Positions 33,728-42,162 of a stretch of 61,469 bases of DNA are shown here, piece by piece (within the stretch, counting starts at the first letter, position 1; each line of letters starts with the position of its first letter). Position numbers and translations under genes: made by a program. The stretch spans positions 1-61,469 of the forward strand of contig CAUPIJ010000009.1 of assembly GCA_963511305.1 (NCBI GenBank). Reading direction: 5' to 3'. The notes beneath the pieces were generated by a model. The model was not told the DNA's origin, did no database searches, and was given only the letters and a program-made list of their open reading frames with translations. This stretch comes from Propionimicrobium sp963511305. GTDB lineage: Bacteria; Actinomycetota; Actinomycetes; Propionibacteriales; Propionibacteriaceae.

Positions 33728-34123
33728 TTAATTCTGATTCCCGTATTTCTTATTCTCTAATTTAGATTCCCAATAGGCCTGCTGCAGCGCCTCAAAAATC
33801 GCATCCTTGTCCTCCTCGGGCAGCTCGCCGCCAGCGAACAGCCCCGTGACCGAAGAGACCAGCTCTCTCGCGTCCCTAGCTCCCTGAGCGCCGTACTTAT
33901 CGCCGGCGAGCATCACGAAGGAATCTTCCTCAGTCAGCAGGTAGTTGATGTCGACGCCGAAGAAGTCGGAGATCTTCTGATATGTCTCCATCCTTCTTGG
34001 CCGCACATCCTTAACCTCGTAGTTGCTGACGGTCTTCAGGCTGGTGCCGAGCTCTTGCGCGAGCTGCGTCTGCGTCAGGCCTTGCTGCTCGCGCAGCCGC
34101 CGGAGTTTTTTGCCAAAGCTCAT
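33728..34123 (-). CDS. XRE-family repressor of the polymerase operon
   Basis: About 131 residues. An N-terminal Cro/CI HTH (GLTQTQLAQELGTSLKTVSN) is followed by a linker and a C-terminal helical region ending LFAGGELPEEDKDAIFEALQ, a tail familiar from clostridial XRE proteins paired with ImmA/IrrE. The ATG at 34123 has AGGGGG just upstream; a TTG precedes it. It is the first gene of a five-gene operon and likely represses it from the adjacent palindrome, in the manner of ImmR or DdrO. Confidence 0.9.
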   Translation of the reverse strand: MSFGKKLRRLREQQGLTQTQLAQELGTSLKTVSNYEVKDVRPRRMETYQKISDFFGVDINYLLTEEDSFVMLAGDKYGAQGARDARELVSSVTGLFAGGELPEEDKDAIFEALQQAYWESKLENKKYGNQN

Positions 34124-34135
34124 CAAACCCCCTCA

Positions 34136-34185
34136 ATTGGTAGTTGAACTACCAATAAGATAACTCAAACTTCCAATCTGGGCAA
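34136..34185 (-). promoter_or_regulatory. Promoter with operator of the XRE-ImmA-polymerase operon
   Basis: On the minus strand, TTGCCC (34180-34185) and TATCTT (34157-34162) are separated by exactly 17 bp, giving a predicted start near 34150. A 21-bp perfect palindrome, arms ATTGGTAGTT/AACTACCAAT around G, covers 34136-34156, that is, the start site. A 9/10 match to one arm (ATTGGAAGTT, at 34168-34177) lies in the spacer, 21 bp centre to centre. A repressor bound here would block polymerase directly. Confidence 0.75.
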
Positions 34186-34243
34186 CACCAAATCCGCTCT
34201 TGTTTAGGTTTTCAGCGCCCGGCATACGGAGCATAATGGAGAC

Positions 34244-34534
34244 ATGCCAAAGTTCGCTCCCAAGCCACGCTGCCCGTTGCGCCCAGATGACTACTGCAGC
34301 CTGTGCGTGCCCGGAGCCAGCGGACCGCAGGATTGCGGCCTGGTCTATCTGGTGATGAGCGATCCAGAGGCGAAGGAGCTTTACCGCAAGAAGCGTCTCG
34401 AGCGGCAGGCACGGCTGAAGGCAGAAAAGGTTGGCCAGCAGAAAGGCACAAAGCAGGTGGCTAGCCCTCGTCGATCAGCAGCGGCACCAGCATCTCCGCA
34501 GAAGTCAGCGAGCCGTGCTGGCCGACAAGGTTGA
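34244..34534 (+). CDS. Small cysteine-containing protein (DUF6767-like)
   Basis: A 96-residue protein. The N-terminal 50 residues carry CPLRPDDYCSLCVPGASGPQ and DCGLVYLVMSDPE, a pattern I associate with actinobacterial DUF6767 proteins; four cysteines could bind metal. The rest is basic and low in complexity. Its last 74 bp overlap the antisense 3' end of the phosphodiesterase gene, so the true protein may be functional mainly in its N-terminal half. Function unknown. Confidence 0.65.
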   Translation: MPKFAPKPRCPLRPDDYCSLCVPGASGPQDCGLVYLVMSDPEAKELYRKKRLERQARLKAEKVGQQKGTKQVASPRRSAAAPASPQKSASRAGRQG

Positions 34535-35585
34535 ACTCCCTGGGCTGGGCTAGCGTCATCAGCGAGTAGTCGTATTTGGCCGCCACTAGCACGTCACCTA
34601 TGCGATCCAGGTTCTCTGGAGCGACTTCGCCAAACCAGCCGTCCTCGATGGCCTCCTGCCTGGTGTAGACGGCGGCCCGGTCGCCAAGCACCTGGCGCCA
34701 GCGCGCGGCAACGTCTATCGGGCGTTCAGTATAGAGCTGCCGCATCCTGCCCTCGCCAGCGATCATGTCGATCTCACTGGTGAGGCCGGGAACGTCCTCG
34801 ATGACAATCTGATGGCGTTCTGGCACGTCGACCATGCCGTGGTCGCCTGTGATCAGCATGCAGACGTCGTCGTCGAGTGCGTTGCGCAGCGATTCCAGGT
34901 ACTCGTCGATCTCATCTAGCACCTGACGCCATTCAACCGAGACGCAGCCAAAACCGTGGCCGGTGTGGTCCAGCTCGCGCTCGTATAGGTAAACGAAGCT
35001 GCGCTCTGCCTCCGCACTAGCCTTGACCACCAGTTCAATCCGCTCGTCGCGGGAGCGATCGTCGTCATAGCCAAAGAACTTGGCGCCGCGCTGGGAGCAG
35101 CCGGTGAGCCCACTGTCCACGAAGTGCTTGATAGAGACGTTGCTGGCCGCAACATTGGAAGATGTGAACTTCTCGAACCAGGTCTGGCGGGTCTGCACCT
35201 CAGTCGGCGCCAAATCGGTGTTCCAGGCCAGCGGGTTGACGTTCTGCCCGGCAAGCCTGAACGTGTAGCCCGCGATGCCGTGCTGACCAGGGGTGACGCC
35301 CGCCCCCAACGTGGTCAGAGAGGTGGCTGTGGTGCTGGGCAGGGCGCAGGTCAGCTTGCGCCCTGACTCAAGCAGGCTACCCAGATACGGCACCCGATCC
35401 TGAGAGTTATGCAGCAGCTCATAACCGAGTCCGTCGACCATCACCAGGACGTATTTCTTATAGTGCGGCAGCCCGATGACATCTACCGCCTCGCCCCACT
35501 CGGGAGCCAGGTGACTGGCTATCGCGGGCAGCACTTCCGCCAGGGTCGATTTACCGTATTGCGGACGAACGAAGGCGTAACTCAC
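34461..35585 (-). CDS. Nucleotide pyrophosphatase/phosphodiesterase, alkaline phosphatase superfamily
   Basis: A 374-residue protein of the type I phosphodiesterase/nucleotide pyrophosphatase family. The metal-binding start is VLVMVDGLGYELL, the nucleophile Thr is in LPSTTATSLTTLG, and downstream ligands are in ERELDHTGHGFG and LITGDHGMVDVPE. No signal peptide is seen. The substrate is unknown. It is coupled to DUF5998 by a 4-bp overlap, the usual pairing in actinobacteria. Confidence 0.9.
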   Translation of the reverse strand: MSYAFVRPQYGKSTLAEVLPAIASHLAPEWGEAVDVIGLPHYKKYVLVMVDGLGYELLHNSQDRVPYLGSLLESGRKLTCALPSTTATSLTTLGAGVTPGQHGIAGYTFRLAGQNVNPLAWNTDLAPTEVQTRQTWFEKFTSSNVAASNVSIKHFVDSGLTGCSQRGAKFFGYDDDRSRDERIELVVKASAEAERSFVYLYERELDHTGHGFGCVSVEWRQVLDEIDEYLESLRNALDDDVCMLITGDHGMVDVPERHQIVIEDVPGLTSEIDMIAGEGRMRQLYTERPIDVAARWRQVLGDRAAVYTRQEAIEDGWFGEVAPENLDRIGDVLVAAKYDYSLMTLAQPREFNLVGQHGSLTSAEMLVPLLIDEG

Positions 35586-36184
35586 CGGACTCTCCTTTGC
35601 AGTGCCGTTGCGAAGTTTACTAGGCGCTCGACCTCATCCTTGCCGTCAGCGGCCGGGCTCATTCTGATCACCATGTCTTCTGATGAACTGACTCCGGTAT
35701 AGCCGTGGTCGGCCTCACACATCGGGTCCGAGCAGCTAGCCGGTTCCAGGTCGATGCGGCGAGTGGTCAACCAACCGAGCGTCAACCAGGTTTCCACCAG
35801 ATGCGGATCTGCCATCTGCGGGTGTTGAGCGCTGCCCGGCTGAACCCTCTGGTTAACCACCTTAGTCAGGGTAACCGCACCCAGCTCGCGCAGCGGAACC
35901 GCGTCCAGCGAGCTGGTCGCGCTGATACCGCGCGCCTCGTCGGCAACCTCATCGGTGTGGCTGCAGAGCAGGCGGGTCGGGGTGAGCACCAGGACTGTCA
36001 TGTGCCTTCCGAGCGAATCGTGCGAGAATGTCGGCTCGTAATGCACCACGAATTCGACGATGTCTTCGTCACCTAAAGAAGATAAAACCGAGTCCAGCAC
36101 CAACGACGGGAAGAAGCCACGGTTGACGATCGCCTCGCGCAAATTGGTTTTTTGCACGGATTTATCGCTACTGAACGGTTCCAC
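35582..36184 (-). CDS. DUF5998 family protein
   Basis: A 200-residue soluble actinobacterial DUF5998 protein of unknown function. Characteristic segments are RHMTVLVLTPTRLLCSHTDE, the cysteine pair in PASCSDPMCEADHGYTG, and VIRMSPAADGKDEVE. The GTG start at 36184 has no strong ribosome site. The downstream phosphodiesterase starts inside its stop. It is divergent from the App1 gene. Confidence 0.88.
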   Translation of the reverse strand: MEPFSSDKSVQKTNLREAIVNRGFFPSLVLDSVLSSLGDEDIVEFVVHYEPTFSHDSLGRHMTVLVLTPTRLLCSHTDEVADEARGISATSSLDAVPLRELGAVTLTKVVNQRVQPGSAQHPQMADPHLVETWLTLGWLTTRRIDLEPASCSDPMCEADHGYTGVSSSEDMVIRMSPAADGKDEVERLVNFATALQRRVR

Positions 36185-36225
36185 AATGTCTATCTTGCCA
36201 TGTTGACCGGGTAGTGTGAGGAATC

Positions 36226-37275
36226 ATGAAACAACGTCGAAGTCTGCAGCTTCGCGTTCAGGACGCGTTCACGAAATTCATGAATCGCCACCTGCGCAAA
36301 CGCGGCTGGAAACCCCGGATCGTCCCGTTTACCGGTTATGGCACGGCCGATCACGTGCGCGTGCTGGCCCGCGTCGTGCTGCGGCCGTCGAAAGCCAAGA
36401 CCCATCTGGGCATGTACGCCGAGCAGTTCCTGAATCAGCGCGGTTGGCGCAACTTCTTCAGGGTTGCGGTGCCCAACTTCCCGGTCAAAATCAAGGCCGG
36501 CGAGCATACGATTAAAACGCGCACCGATCACGCAGGCTACATCGACCTGCACGTCAAGAGCCCAGGGCTGGAACCGGGCTGGCACGAGGTTTCGCTGGAG
36601 AGCGATGAATGCAAGACCGCGCTGACCCCGGTGCAGGTGATTTCGGCTGACGAGACCTTCGGCATCATCAGCGACATTGACGACACGATCATTTCGACCT
36701 GGCTACCGCGTCTCTTCCTGGCCGCCTGGAACTCCTTCGTGATGACCGAGGGTAACCGCCAGGCTGTGGCCGGTATGGCGCGTATGTACCAGAAACTGCT
36801 GGCCGAGCACCCCGGCGCTCCCCTGATCTATGTCTCTACCGGTTCCTGGGACACGCTGCCGTTCCTGAATCGCTTCATGCGCCGACACGGATTCCCGCAG
36901 GGCCCCCTTCTGCTAACAAATTTTGGGCCCAACCAGACGGCATGGTTCCGCAACGGTCGCGACCACAAGCGGTACTCTTTGTTCGAGTTGGCAAGAGATT
37001 TCCCGAATATCTCTTGGCTATGCGTTGGTGACAACGGCCAGCACGACCCGATGCTCTACCGGCAATTCTCGGAACTAATGCCGGGAAGGGTGCGGACAAT
37101 CGCTATTCGCGAGCTATCGCAGACTGAGCAGATTCTGGCCCACGGCTCCACCACCATGCTCGCCGACAACGAAGACGCCCTCTGGAAACCCACCACGGTT
37201 CCAGAACTGGGCGGCGAAGACGGAGACGAGCTTCTGAAGGAGCTTCAGGAGTTGCAGGTTAAGGAGAAGAACTAA
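36226..37275 (+). CDS. App1-family phosphatase (DUF2183)
   Basis: A 349-residue protein of the App1 family, relatives of yeast actin-patch phosphatidate phosphatase. The HAD-like catalytic motif is GIISDIDDTIIST, with STGSWD and WLCVGDNGQHDP as later HAD motifs. The N-terminal half is a beta-rich domain. No signal peptide. In bacteria the substrate is not known. It ends 3 bp before the parC GTG. Confidence 0.92.
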   Translation: MKQRRSLQLRVQDAFTKFMNRHLRKRGWKPRIVPFTGYGTADHVRVLARVVLRPSKAKTHLGMYAEQFLNQRGWRNFFRVAVPNFPVKIKAGEHTIKTRTDHAGYIDLHVKSPGLEPGWHEVSLESDECKTALTPVQVISADETFGIISDIDDTIISTWLPRLFLAAWNSFVMTEGNRQAVAGMARMYQKLLAEHPGAPLIYVSTGSWDTLPFLNRFMRRHGFPQGPLLLTNFGPNQTAWFRNGRDHKRYSLFELARDFPNISWLCVGDNGQHDPMLYRQFSELMPGRVRTIAIRELSQTEQILAHGSTTMLADNEDALWKPTTVPELGGEDGDELLKELQELQVKEKN

Positions 37276-37278
37276 CAA

Positions 37279-39726
37279 GTGGCAAAGACTTCCGAGCCGA
37301 TCCAAGATATTGACGAGCGGATCATAGACGTCAACGTCTCCAACGAAATGGAGACGAGCTTCCTGGAATATGCGTATTCCGTTATCTACTCCAGAGCCCT
37401 GCCTGACGCCCGCGATGGCCTCAAACCCGTGCAGCGGCGAATCCTCTACATCATGCGCGAGATGGGTTTGCGCCCCGACAAGCCGCACATCAAATGTGCG
37501 CGCGTCGTCGGTCAGGTGATGGGTCTTCTGCACCCGCACGGAGACACCGCCATTTACGACGCCCTGGTTAGGCTCGGCCAGGACTGGGCAATGCGACTGC
37601 CGTTCATCGATGGACACGGCAACTTTGGCTCGCTGGACGCCGGCCCCGCCGCATACCGCTACACCGAGTGTCGCCTTGCGCAGTCCGCGCTAGCGATGAC
37701 CGAGGGGCTCGAGGAAGACACCGTCGATTTCAGACCCAACTACGACGGCAAAGAGACCGAGCCAGCAGTGCTGCCTGCCGCCATCCCGAACCTGCTGGTG
37801 AACGGCGCCACGGGCATCGCAGTGGGCATGGCAACCAACATGGCTCCGCACAACCTGATCGAGGTCGTCGGCGCCCTTCGCCACCTAATCAAGAACCCGG
37901 ACGCCGAGCTCGATGAGTTGATGAGGTTCATCCCCGGCCCGGACTTCCCCTCCGGCGGCAAGATCATCGGGCTCGATGGCGTCCGCGATGCCTACGAGAC
38001 CGGTCGCGGCTCGCTCAAACAGCGCGCGACCACCCGCATCGAGCAGGTTTCGCCTCGCCGTAAGGGCATCATCGTCACCGAGCTGCCCTACATGGTCGGT
38101 CCCGAGAAGATCATCGAGCAGATCAAACAACTCGTCCAGAAGAAGCGCATCAAGGGCATCGCCGACGTCAAGGATCTGACGGATCTCGAGCACGGCACTC
38201 GCCTGGAAATCACCGTCAAGAACGGCATCAACCCCGAGGCGCTGCTGGAGCAGCTCTTCAAGATGACGAAGCTCGAAGACAACTTCGCCATCAACAACGT
38301 TGCGCTGGTCGACGGCCAGCCGCGAACCATGAGCCTGAAGGAGATGCTGCAGGTTTACCTCGACCATAGGCTCGAGGTGACGCTGCGCAGGGCAAAGTTC
38401 CAGCTCAACAAAGCCAGCGAGCGGCTGCACCTGGTTGAGGGTATGCTGCTGGCGATTCTGGACATCGACGACGTGATCGCGATCATCCGCTCCTCCGAGG
38501 ACGTCGCCGAGGCCAGGGGCCGCCTGATCGAGGCTTTCGAGTTGAGCGAGGCGCAGGCCAATTACATTCTTGACCTGCAGCTGCGTCGCCTGACCAAGCT
38601 CTCAAAGCTAGAGCTGGAGGCCGAGCAGGATGAGCTGCTGAAGAAGATCGCAGAGCTAACCGAACTGATCAACGACGAGGACAAGCTCGCCGAGAAGGTC
38701 GGCGACGACCTGGCAGATGTGGCCAAGAAGTACGGCGATCCGCGCCGCACGGTCCTGCTGGAGGACTCCGGATCCCAGGTCAGCGCTGCCACCCCACTGG
38801 AGGTTCCGGACGATCCCTGCCTGGTGATGCTCAGCTCCTCCGGCCTGCTAGCCAGAATGGATCTGAGTACAGACGAGCCGCTACCCACCTTCGGCCCGCG
38901 CGCCAAGCACGACGTAATCGTCTCGGCCGTGCGCACCACAGCTCGCGGCGAATTCGGCCTACTCACCGATGCCGGCAGGCTGCTGCGCGCCCAGGCCATC
39001 GAGTTGCCGACGGTTCCTGCCACCGCGCAGGCGCCGAACATCCAAGGCGGTTCCCGAACCCAAGAGCTGTATCCGCTGGAACCGAAAGAAAGGGTCATTG
39101 GGCTGGCTCGCCTAACCGAGGAGGGTCTCGGACTGGCGGTTGGAACCGCGAATGGCTTAGTCAAACGCGTCACTCCCAGCGTCCTCAGCAAGGATGACTG
39201 GCCGGTTATCACTCTCGAGGACGGCGACAGCCTGGTTGGCGCGGTCGAGTTGACTTCCGAGGAGCAAAACCTGGTCTTTATCACCTCCGACGCCCAGCTG
39301 CTGCGCTTCGAGGCCAGCAAGGTTCGCCCGCAGGGTCGAGGCGGCAAGGGCGTCGCCGGCATCAAGCTGGCAGCCAAGGCCCAAGCAATCTGGTTTGGCG
39401 CGGTTCAGGCAAAGGAATCAGCCGTGGTGACGGTCTCTGGTTCCTCCGATTCTTTGCCAGGAACCGAGCCCGGTAACGTCAAGGTCACCGACTTCGAGGA
39501 GTTCCCCGCCAAGGGACGAGCCACCGGCGGCGTCCGCTGCCACCGCTTCTTGAAGGGCGAGGACGTTCTGCTGATCGCCTGGGCAGGCGGCAAGGAGCCG
39601 ATCGCGGCAGCCGGATCAGGCTCGCCGGTCGACCTGCCTCCGGCCACCGGAAAGCGCGATGGTTCGGGCACCCCAAGCCCACAGCCCATCGCGGCGATCT
39701 CCAGCCGGAATTTAGATTTTGCCTAG
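37279..39726 (+). CDS. parC: DNA topoisomerase IV subunit A (ParC) / GyrA-like
   Basis: An 815-residue type IIA topoisomerase A subunit that, with ParE, decatenates chromosomes. The active-site Tyr is residue 128 in AAYRYTECRL, and the quinolone-determining segment is HPHGDTAIYDALVR, with Thr at the GyrA Ser83 position and Asp four residues on. The C-terminal beta-pinwheel has one GyrA-box-like QGRGGKG sequence. GTG start 3 bp after the App1 stop. The matching parE is 4.5 kb downstream on the other strand. Confidence 0.93.
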   Translation: MAKTSEPIQDIDERIIDVNVSNEMETSFLEYAYSVIYSRALPDARDGLKPVQRRILYIMREMGLRPDKPHIKCARVVGQVMGLLHPHGDTAIYDALVRLGQDWAMRLPFIDGHGNFGSLDAGPAAYRYTECRLAQSALAMTEGLEEDTVDFRPNYDGKETEPAVLPAAIPNLLVNGATGIAVGMATNMAPHNLIEVVGALRHLIKNPDAELDELMRFIPGPDFPSGGKIIGLDGVRDAYETGRGSLKQRATTRIEQVSPRRKGIIVTELPYMVGPEKIIEQIKQLVQKKRIKGIADVKDLTDLEHGTRLEITVKNGINPEALLEQLFKMTKLEDNFAINNVALVDGQPRTMSLKEMLQVYLDHRLEVTLRRAKFQLNKASERLHLVEGMLLAILDIDDVIAIIRSSEDVAEARGRLIEAFELSEAQANYILDLQLRRLTKLSKLELEAEQDELLKKIAELTELINDEDKLAEKVGDDLADVAKKYGDPRRTVLLEDSGSQVSAATPLEVPDDPCLVMLSSSGLLARMDLSTDEPLPTFGPRAKHDVIVSAVRTTARGEFGLLTDAGRLLRAQAIELPTVPATAQAPNIQGGSRTQELYPLEPKERVIGLARLTEEGLGLAVGTANGLVKRVTPSVLSKDDWPVITLEDGDSLVGAVELTSEEQNLVFITSDAQLLRFEASKVRPQGRGGKGVAGIKLAAKAQAIWFGAVQAKESAVVTVSGSSDSLPGTEPGNVKVTDFEEFPAKGRATGGVRCHRFLKGEDVLLIAWAGGKEPIAAAGSGSPVDLPPATGKRDGSGTPSPQPIAAISSRNLDFA

Positions 39727-39766
39727 CTGACGGTTTTAGCCCGTCAACAATTGACGAAAGAAAAAC

Positions 39767-40690
39767 ATGAGCGAAAAAGACAATTATGCATATTTAGACA
39801 CCCCCGAGAGCCTGCGCAACTGGCTGGTTCGCCTGTTGAAGGGCATCCTGGTGGGCATCGGTTTCATCCTGCCCGGCCTATCCGGCGGCGTGCTGGCCGT
39901 GATTTTCAAGATCTACGACCCGATGATCCGATTTCTGGCCAAGCCGTTCCACCGCTTCGGACGCCAGGTGCGTTACTTCATCCCGATCGGTGTCGGAGCT
40001 TGCATCGGCATCCTGTTGTTTTCGATAGTCGTTGCCGCGGCCTTTGGGCGCTTCGCGCCGCAGTTCATCTGCCTATTCATTGGCTTCGTGATTGGCACCT
40101 TCCCCTCGCTATTCAAGACCGCGGGCAAGAACGGACGCAGCGGCGTGCATTGGGTGATCATGATCGTCACGGCGATCGCAATCACCGCGCTGATGATTTG
40201 GGGCGGTAACATCGCGCTGAACGTCACCCCGAGCATTCCCGTCTGGTTTGGCTCCGGCGCTCTGATCGGCCTGGGCGTTATCGTGCCGGGCATGAGCCCG
40301 TCGAACTTCCTGATCTACTTCGGCCTCTACGACAAGATGGCCGAGGGCATCAAGGGCTTTGACCTGGCCGTTATCATTCCGCTATTCATCGGCCTGATCG
40401 CCTGTGTGCTGCTGCTAGCCAAGGGCGCGGCCTGGGCGTTCGACAACTACTACGCGAGAATGTACCACTTCATCCTGGGCACAGTGATCGGCTCCTCGTT
40501 CGCGATCTTCCCGACCGTGGTACTGCCGGCCTTCACCAGCGAGGGCCTGGCCGAGATGGAGCTGTCGATGCCGGTGGCGGCTGCGTTTGCGGTGATAATG
40601 CTTGTGCTTGGCGTAATTGCCTCTTTCGCCTTCAGCAAGTTGGAGGACAAGGTCTCCGATGAACGCGAGGAAATCGACGCTAGCGCCTAA
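39767..40690 (+). CDS. DUF368 polytopic membrane protein
   Basis: A 307-residue membrane protein of the DUF368 family, eight or so helices. The family has been linked to undecaprenyl phosphate (carrier lipid) translocation in some bacteria; activity here is inference. The repeated motifs FILPGLSGGVLAVIF and GVIVPGMSPSNFLIYFG are the family's paired re-entrant segments. The ATG follows AAAGAAAAAC, without a strong ribosome site. It is 40 bp after parC. Confidence 0.92.
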   Translation: MSEKDNYAYLDTPESLRNWLVRLLKGILVGIGFILPGLSGGVLAVIFKIYDPMIRFLAKPFHRFGRQVRYFIPIGVGACIGILLFSIVVAAAFGRFAPQFICLFIGFVIGTFPSLFKTAGKNGRSGVHWVIMIVTAIAITALMIWGGNIALNVTPSIPVWFGSGALIGLGVIVPGMSPSNFLIYFGLYDKMAEGIKGFDLAVIIPLFIGLIACVLLLAKGAAWAFDNYYARMYHFILGTVIGSSFAIFPTVVLPAFTSEGLAEMELSMPVAAAFAVIMLVLGVIASFAFSKLEDKVSDEREEIDASA

Positions 40691-40752
40691 AGTTAACCGT
40701 CCATTAATTGATTAGTCACACAATCCGCTCGCATAGCCGGTACGGTGCTCTC

Positions 40753-42162
40753 GTGAGCTTAAATGGCAACGAGACCCGTTCCGCGCTTGACGACCGTTCC
40801 GCGCTAAGCGGCGGAACGTCCTCAAAGCGCAAGATAGTCAGCTGGGCGATGTGGGATTGGGGCACGCAGCCTTTCAACACCGTCATCACGACGTTCGTCT
40901 TCAGCGTTTACATCACCAGCAAGGCGTTCGGCGACCAGAACACCACCAGCCAGGCGCTGTCGATCTCAACCGCTATCGGCGGCATCTTCATCGCACTAGC
41001 TGCCCCGGTACTCGGCCAAACCGTTGACCGTTACGGCAAGACTGTCTCGGTTTTACGCTGGCTAACCTGGGCGTTGGCCGCCATTTCCGCTGCGCTGTTC
41101 TTCGTCAAACCAGAGCCGGCCTATCTCTGGCTTGGTCTGGGGCTGCTTGCTTTCGGTCCTGTAATCAGCGAGATCGCCTCGGTGAACTACAACGCGCTGC
41201 TAGACGAGGTGGCCGGCGAGCGCAACGTGGGTCGGGTTTCCGGATTCGGCTGGGGCATGGGCTACCTGGGCGGCATCGTCGTCCTGCTACTGCTATATTT
41301 CTGCTTCATCTCGCCTGAGGTCGGGCTGTTCGGCGTCACCGGCGACGACGGCATGAACATTCGGGTCTCGATGGTGGTTTGCGGGCTCTGGACGCTCGCC
41401 TTCACGATCCCCACGTTCGTCGCTCTGCGCGACAGGCCGGGCAGGACGCCGATCAAGATCGCCGGGGTGGACGAGCTGAAGAGCAGGAAACCGGCGTTCA
41501 TCTGGAGCTGGCTGGCTCCGGTTTACGCGTCCTATCGAGAGCTGGGCAGGACCATCTCGCGGCTCTGGAGGGTCAGCCGCCACACTGTTTATTTCCTGGC
41601 TGCCTCCGCCCTGTTCCGTGACGGCCTTGCCGGTGTTTTCGCGTTCGGCGCGGTAATCGCCGCCGGCACCTTCGACATGAACGCTGGTGAGGTGATCATC
41701 TTCGGCGCCGCGGCCAATATCATCGCCGGGGTCGCGACGATCGCCTTCGGCCTGCTCGACGATCGCCTGGGCCCCAAGACGGTGATCATGATCTCACTAG
41801 GCTCCTTGGTGGCCTGCGGCTTCATCATCTTCTTCTGCCACGACGCCGGAAAGGGCCTGTTCTGGGTGGTCGGATTGATCATGTGCGCCTTCGTCGGGCC
41901 AGCGCAGTCAGCCTCGCGCAGCTTCCTGGCAAGGTTGATCCCAGAGGGCAAGAGCGGCGAGGTTTTTGGCCTCTACGCCACCACGGGACGCGTGGTTTCG
42001 TTCCTCTCCCCGGCCCTATTCGGCATCTCGATCGGAATCGGCGCGGCGCTCACGGGAGCCGAGAACACTCAGTACTGGGGAATCCTGGGCATCGTCCTGG
42101 TGCTTGCCGTCGGCATGGCCGTCATGGCTGGCGTCAAGCAGCCCGAAAAGCACACGGTCTAA
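40753..42162 (+). CDS. MFS transporter, UMF1/Atg22-like
   Basis: About 469 residues with twelve predicted helices. The start region SWAMWDWGTQPFNTVITTFV matches the UMF1 (Atg22-like) family of the major facilitator superfamily, probably an efflux or amino-acid-type permease; substrate unknown. I chose GTG at 40753, with only a weak GGTG upstream; an earlier start at 40708 is in frame. Its stop overlaps the convergent parE stop by 4 bp. Confidence 0.88.
   Translation: MSLNGNETRSALDDRSALSGGTSSKRKIVSWAMWDWGTQPFNTVITTFVFSVYITSKAFGDQNTTSQALSISTAIGGIFIALAAPVLGQTVDRYGKTVSVLRWLTWALAAISAALFFVKPEPAYLWLGLGLLAFGPVISEIASVNYNALLDEVAGERNVGRVSGFGWGMGYLGGIVVLLLLYFCFISPEVGLFGVTGDDGMNIRVSMVVCGLWTLAFTIPTFVALRDRPGRTPIKIAGVDELKSRKPAFIWSWLAPVYASYRELGRTISRLWRVSRHTVYFLAASALFRDGLAGVFAFGAVIAAGTFDMNAGEVIIFGAAANIIAGVATIAFGLLDDRLGPKTVIMISLGSLVACGFIIFFCHDAGKGLFWVVGLIMCAFVGPAQSASRSFLARLIPEGKSGEVFGLYATTGRVVSFLSPALFGISIGIGAALTGAENTQYWGILGIVLVLAVGMAVMAGVKQPEKHTV

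Noticed and set aside
31068..34185. Complete prophage or integrative element around the polymerase operon
   Set aside because: No integrase, relaxase, structural genes or flanking repeats; ordinary chromosomal genes lie on both sides.
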